Assembly: GCA_026394855.1 (NCBI GenBank)
Contig: JAPLZT010000019.1
Coordinates: forward strand, 1 to 15,625
DNA length: 15,625 nt
Direction: 5' to 3'
DNA from: Candidatus Woesebacteria bacterium
GTDB taxonomy: Bacteria; Patescibacteriota; Microgenomatia; UBA8517
The translations under genes were made by a program, and so were the position numbers. Positions 12,698 to 15,625 of the stretch are shown here, piece after piece. Numbering within the stretch: the first letter of the stretch is position 1; each line of letters begins with the position of its first letter. The notes under the pieces are model-generated. The model had not been told where the DNA came from and made no database searches. It was given only the letters and a program-made list of their open reading frames with translations.

Positions 12698-14272
12698 ATG
12701 CACTGGGCAGATAAAATTGCGAAAGAAATAATTGCTTCGGGGAAATTTAAACCATATTGGGTTGATGATATGAAGACTCCGTCGGGGTTTGCCCATATTG
12801 GTTCAATGCTGGGTCCCGTTATTCACTCTTGTATTTGTAGAGCATTAAAAAATGCCGGTTCGGATGGGGTGTTTACGTTTGTTATTAATGATTTTGACCA
12901 CGCCGACAATATGTCATTGGAATTTAAGGACGAATATGGAAAGTATTTGGGAATGTCCCTTAAGATGATTCCGTCTCCGGATCCAAAATATAAAAGTATG
13001 GCTGATTATTTTGCCGCTGATTTTGTAGATTCCATTAGAAGTTTGGGGGTAGAAGCTAGGATTATTTCTTCGTGGGAGTTGTATCATCAAGGTAAATTTG
13101 ATGAGGTAATTAAACTTGCCTTAGATAATTCAGAAAAAATTCAGGATATTTACAAGAAAGTTTCGGGAAGTGCAAAGAAAGAAAAAGGCTGGCTTCCTTT
13201 CCAGGTTATTTGCGAGAAATGCAAAAAACTTGGAACAACCAGAATTTTCGCCTGGAACGGAAAAGAGGTTTCATATAAATGTGAACCAAACATGGTAACT
13301 TGGGCTCAAGGTTGCGGGCATGAAGGAAAGATATCTCCTTTTGGAGGGAACGGAAAACTTCCCTGGAAAGTAGATTGGGCCGCTCACTGGAAAGTAATTG
13401 GAGTAACAATTGAGGGGGCAGGTAAAGATCATGCTTCAGCCGGAGGCTCATATGATATTGCCATGACTATCTGTAAAGATATTTTTGGATACGAAAGACC
13501 GTATAGACTTCCATATGAATTTATTCTTATAGGCGGAAAAAAGATGTCTTCTTCAAAAGGCTTAGGAATTAAAGCTCACGATCTTGTTAAAATATTACCT
13601 GCTTCTATTGCCAGATTTCTTTTTGTAAGCGCTGATATTAAATCACAAAGTAATTTTGATCCGGCCGGAACTATGGCAATCCCCGATCTTTTTGACGAAT
13701 ATGACAAAGCTTGGGAAGCATATGACAAAGGGAGAGACGAAAAACTTGCAAGAACATATGAACTTTCTCAAATAAATAAACCTCCAGAAAAAGAGAAGGG
13801 TTTTTTTGTTCCAAGATTTAGAGATATTGCAAATTATCTTTCTCAAGGCTTTTCCTTGGATGAAATTGTTGGAAAGTTAAATGAAATAAAGGGAGGAAAA
13901 ATAGATGATTCCGAAATGGCAATTATCGAAGAGAGGGTAAAGTATGCAAAAGTTTGGCTCCAAAACCATGCACCCGATGAATACAGATTTGAAATAACCG
14001 ATAAAATTCCGGAAGAAGCTAAAAAACTAACTGAAGAACAAAAGAAATACTTAAAAGAAATTATTAAAGTATTTAATGAAGAAGATACTCCTGAATCCTT
14101 ACAAATTTCATTATACGAATTATCTAAGCAATTAGGAATTCCTGCAAAGGAAGCTTTTGCGGCAATTTACTTAAGTTTTATAGGTAAAACTCATGGTCCC
14201 CGTGCAGGAATGCTTCTTTCAAAATTTGGAAAGAAAAAGACAGTAGAAAGAATTATGGAAGTAACAAAATGA
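12698..14272 (+). CDS. lysS: Class I lysyl-tRNA synthetase
   Basis: Charges tRNA-Lys with lysine in an ATP-dependent reaction. It is the class I (archaeal-type) enzyme, unrelated to the usual class II bacterial LysRS. The Rossmann signature is at PSGFAHIGS (HIGH-type motif 33-36) and KMSSS at 282-286. A zinc-binding insert has CEKC (Cys172, Cys175) with Cys195, Cys206 and His208 nearby. A helical anticodon-binding domain fills about 310-524. The 524 residues match archaeal and spirochaete homologues, and the class I form is also found in many Candidate Phyla genomes. It overlaps the HD hydrolase gene by 4 bases (ATGA). Confidence 0.95.
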   Translation: MHWADKIAKEIIASGKFKPYWVDDMKTPSGFAHIGSMLGPVIHSCICRALKNAGSDGVFTFVINDFDHADNMSLEFKDEYGKYLGMSLKMIPSPDPKYKSMADYFAADFVDSIRSLGVEARIISSWELYHQGKFDEVIKLALDNSEKIQDIYKKVSGSAKKEKGWLPFQVICEKCKKLGTTRIFAWNGKEVSYKCEPNMVTWAQGCGHEGKISPFGGNGKLPWKVDWAAHWKVIGVTIEGAGKDHASAGGSYDIAMTICKDIFGYERPYRLPYEFILIGGKKMSSSKGLGIKAHDLVKILPASIARFLFVSADIKSQSNFDPAGTMAIPDLFDEYDKAWEAYDKGRDEKLARTYELSQINKPPEKEKGFFVPRFRDIANYLSQGFSLDEIVGKLNEIKGGKIDDSEMAIIEERVKYAKVWLQNHAPDEYRFEITDKIPEEAKKLTEEQKKYLKEIIKVFNEEDTPESLQISLYELSKQLGIPAKEAFAAIYLSFIGKTHGPRAGMLLSKFGKKKTVERIMEVTK

Positions 14273-14835
14273 TCACCAAAAACGAAGCACTGGAACTTCT
14301 TCACAGTAATATGCAGTCGGTTAATTTAAGAAAACATTGCTATGCAGTGGCAGCGGTAATGAAAGCTTTAGCAAAATATTTTAAGGAGGATGAAAATATG
14401 TGGGAAATCGTGGGGATTTTGCACGATGGGGATTATGAAAAAACGAAAGATACACCGGAAAAACACACAATTTTAATGGTGGAGTGGCTAAAAGAAAAAG
14501 GTGTTGATGACAAAGAAATTTTAGAAGCAATACTTTCTCATAATTTTTCTCATACTGGAAATAATCCTCCTAAAAATAATCTGGAATGGTCGCTATACTG
14601 CTGTGATGAACTTACGGGACTAATTGTTGCAGTTACCTTAGTTAGACCCGAACGAAAATTATCCTTAGTCACTGTTGAAAACGTTTTAAGTAAGTGGAAT
14701 CAAAAAAGTTTTGCGGCTGGTGTTAAAAGAGAACAGATTGAAATGTGTGAAGAAAAATTGGGAATAAAACTTAACGATTTTATCCAGATTGCCCTTTCCG
14801 CAATGCAGGGAATTTCTGGAGATTTGGGACTATAA
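14269..14835 (+). CDS. HD-superfamily hydrolase (COG2316-like)
   Basis: Predicted metal-dependent phosphohydrolase of 188 residues, soluble. The metal-binding HD signature is complete: His23 in LRKHCYAV, His52-Asp53 in GILHDGDYE, His66, His91 in LSHN, and Asp113 in CCDELTGL. The stretches DELTGLIVAVTLVRPE and KSFAAGVKREQI are typical of the uncharacterised COG2316 group. The substrate is unknown; nucleotides or phosphoesters are typical for the superfamily. Start and lysS stop share ATGA, so translation is coupled to LysRS. A link to LysRS by-products such as diadenosine polyphosphates is speculation. Confidence 0.85.
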   Translation: MITKNEALELLHSNMQSVNLRKHCYAVAAVMKALAKYFKEDENMWEIVGILHDGDYEKTKDTPEKHTILMVEWLKEKGVDDKEILEAILSHNFSHTGNNPPKNNLEWSLYCCDELTGLIVAVTLVRPERKLSLVTVENVLSKWNQKSFAAGVKREQIEMCEEKLGIKLNDFIQIALSAMQGISGDLGL

Positions 14836-14852
14836 CAGCATTTTGAATGCTG
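14836..14852 (+). repeat. Perfect 7-bp inverted repeat after the HD gene
   Basis: CAGCATT-TTG-AATGCTG begins at the base after the HD hydrolase stop codon. No T-run follows, so it is a weak terminator at best. It may protect the mRNA 3' end or act as an operator for the CYTH gene 22 bases downstream; its right half overlaps that gene's possible -35. Confidence 0.45.
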
Positions 14853-14870
14853 ATATGTCATTTATAAAAT
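14843..14870 (+). promoter_or_regulatory. Probable promoter of the CYTH gene
   Basis: TTGAAT (14843-14848), 16 bp, and TAAAAT (14865-14870) or the overlapping TATAAA (14863-14868) lie only 3-5 bases before ATG 14874. The 7-base string ATGTCAT is repeated at 14855 and 14869, the second copy spanning the start codon. Confidence 0.4.
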
Positions 14871-14873
14871 GTC

Positions 14874-15488
14874 ATGAAAACTATTGACTACACAGAATTT
14901 GAAGTTAAGTTTTATCCCGTTAATAAAGAAGAATATCGGAAGAAACTTCTTGGTATGGGGGCTAAACTTGGTATTCCTGAAAGGAAAATGATTCGGATTG
15001 TTGCCGACAAACGGGGTAATCCCGTTTTATCCAGTGGTAAATATGTCAGGGTTAGGGATGAAGGTAATGTGATAAGACTGAGTATTAAGTTTATGGCTGA
15101 ATCTACAGGTAAAATGAGCGATCAAAAGGAAATTGATGTAGAAGTTAGTGATTTTGAAAAAACAATAAAAATTATTGAATATTGTGGAATTAAATTCAAT
15201 AGAAGACAAGAAAATTTAAGAGAAGAATGGTTTTATAAAGGAGCACAGATAACAATTGATTTATGGCCAGGTCTTGATCCTTTTTCGGAAATTGAAGCGG
15301 GGAGTGAGGAAGCTGTAAAGGAAATTGCCGAAGAGTTGGGTTTTGATTGGAATAAGAAAATAATTACTCCTGCAGCAGAAGTATATGCAATGGTTTATAG
15401 AATGGATATTAATGAAGTATTAGAAAAAATAAGTTATATCACATTTGAAAATAACCCATTTAAGAATTTGAAGAAATATCGGATATAA
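14874..15488 (+). CDS. CYTH-domain protein (CyaB / triphosphate-tunnel family)
   Basis: A 204-residue soluble protein with the triphosphate-tunnel fold. The signature ExExK is present as EFEVK (Glu8, Glu10, Lys12). Alternating basic and acidic strands follow: YVRVRDE, IRLSIKF, KEIDVEV, REEWFYK, ITIDLWPGL and FSEIEAGSEE. These line a tunnel that binds triphosphates with metal ions. Family members include class IV adenylate cyclases, thiamine triphosphatases and inorganic triphosphatases, and sequence alone does not decide between them. Annotation pipelines often call such proteins class IV adenylate cyclase, which should not be taken as proof of cAMP synthesis. Its stop codon overlaps the -10 box of the next gene. 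Confidence 0.88.
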   Translation: MKTIDYTEFEVKFYPVNKEEYRKKLLGMGAKLGIPERKMIRIVADKRGNPVLSSGKYVRVRDEGNVIRLSIKFMAESTGKMSDQKEIDVEVSDFEKTIKIIEYCGIKFNRRQENLREEWFYKGAQITIDLWPGLDPFSEIEAGSEEAVKEIAEELGFDWNKKIITPAAEVYAMVYRMDINEVLEKISYITFENNPFKNLKKYRI

Positions 15489-15489
15489 T
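15484..15489 (+). promoter_or_regulatory. -10 box of serS over the CYTH stop codon
   Basis: A perfect TATAAT contains the TAA stop of the CYTH gene and ends 6 bases before the serS ATG, so a leaderless mRNA is expected. No good -35 is seen. Confidence 0.45.
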
Positions 15490-15495
15490 AGAGAT

Positions 15496-15625
15496 ATGCT
15501 TGACATTAATTTTATTAGAGAAAATTCTGAAAAAGTTAAAAAGGGAATTATCTCAAAAGGTTTTTCTTCAGATCTGGTTGACAAAGTATTGGAACTTGAC
15601 GAAAAATATAGAAAACTAATTCTTG
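15496..15625 (+). CDS. serS: Seryl-tRNA synthetase, N-terminus, cut by window edge
   Basis: 43 residues are visible, starting MLDINFIRENSEKVKKGIISK. This opening (MLD.xFIREN...V) and the following LVDKVLELDEKYRKL are typical of the tRNA-binding helical arm of bacterial SerRS. The catalytic class II core lies beyond the window. The ATG is placed by the family start and by the TATAAT box ending 6 bases before it; there is no Shine-Dalgarno. Confidence 0.88.
   Translation, partial: MLDINFIRENSEKVKKGIISKGFSSDLVDKVLELDEKYRKLIL

Noticed and set aside
14836..14870. Rho-independent terminator after the HD hydrolase
   Set aside because: The 7-bp stem is perfect but has no T-run on either side; reported only as an inverted repeat.
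1..15625. Mobile elements, defence systems, prophage genes or integration sites
   Set aside because: No transposase, integrase, terminal inverted repeats or target duplications were seen; the tRNA has no partial copy nearby.

Overview
The window looks like a chromosomal stretch of a small-genome bacterium, most likely a member of the Candidate Phyla Radiation (Patescibacteria), possibly a Microgenomates lineage. The reasons are A/T-rich coding DNA, a class I (archaeal-type) lysyl-tRNA synthetase, an RRM protein with an RGG tail, monoderm envelope genes (VanW-like, YkuD transpeptidase, DgkA-type kinase, PAP2 phosphatase), very tight packing, and TGA used as a normal stop. The assignment is an inference from gene content.

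Layout. 1-809 (-): the N-terminal part of a membrane-fusion/adaptor protein running off the left edge. 862-888 holds a terminator, and 903-956 (-) a possible 17-residue ORF with a strong Shine-Dalgarno. 1028-2646 (-): a sensor kinase and OmpR-type regulator pair with overlapping ends. 2689-3306 (-): an RRM/RGG RNA-binding protein and a small zinc-ribbon protein, with a structured 5' leader. 3504-4397 (+): a small coiled-coil protein and a DEDDy-type exonuclease. 4424-7318 (+): a three-gene adaptor/ATPase/permease (MacAB/YknXYZ-like) operon. 7286-8128: a divergent pair, DgkA-family kinase (-) and PAP2 phosphatase (+), that fits undecaprenyl-phosphate recycling. 8160-10529 (+): Lon protease, whose stop codon overlaps the 3' end of a tRNA-Glu(CTC) gene on the other strand. 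10620-12093: a divergent pair, L,D-transpeptidase (-) and VanW-like protein (+). 12203-15625 (+): GreA, class I LysRS, a COG2316-like HD hydrolase, a CYTH protein, and the start of seryl-tRNA synthetase running off the right edge. No stretch over 300 bases lacks a gene.

The most striking signal is regulatory. Many genes have a -10 hexamer ending only about 6-12 bases before the start codon and no Shine-Dalgarno, which implies leaderless or nearly leaderless mRNAs. The exceptions carry structured leaders: a 10-bp hairpin with a U-tract directly at the predicted 5' end of the vanW-like mRNA, a promoter-attenuator arrangement before greA, and a bulged 11-bp stem before the RRM gene. Lon is preceded by an imperfect CIRCE (HrcA operator) with the exact 9-9-9 geometry lying over its -10 region and predicted start site. 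I saw no mobile element, CRISPR array or defence system.
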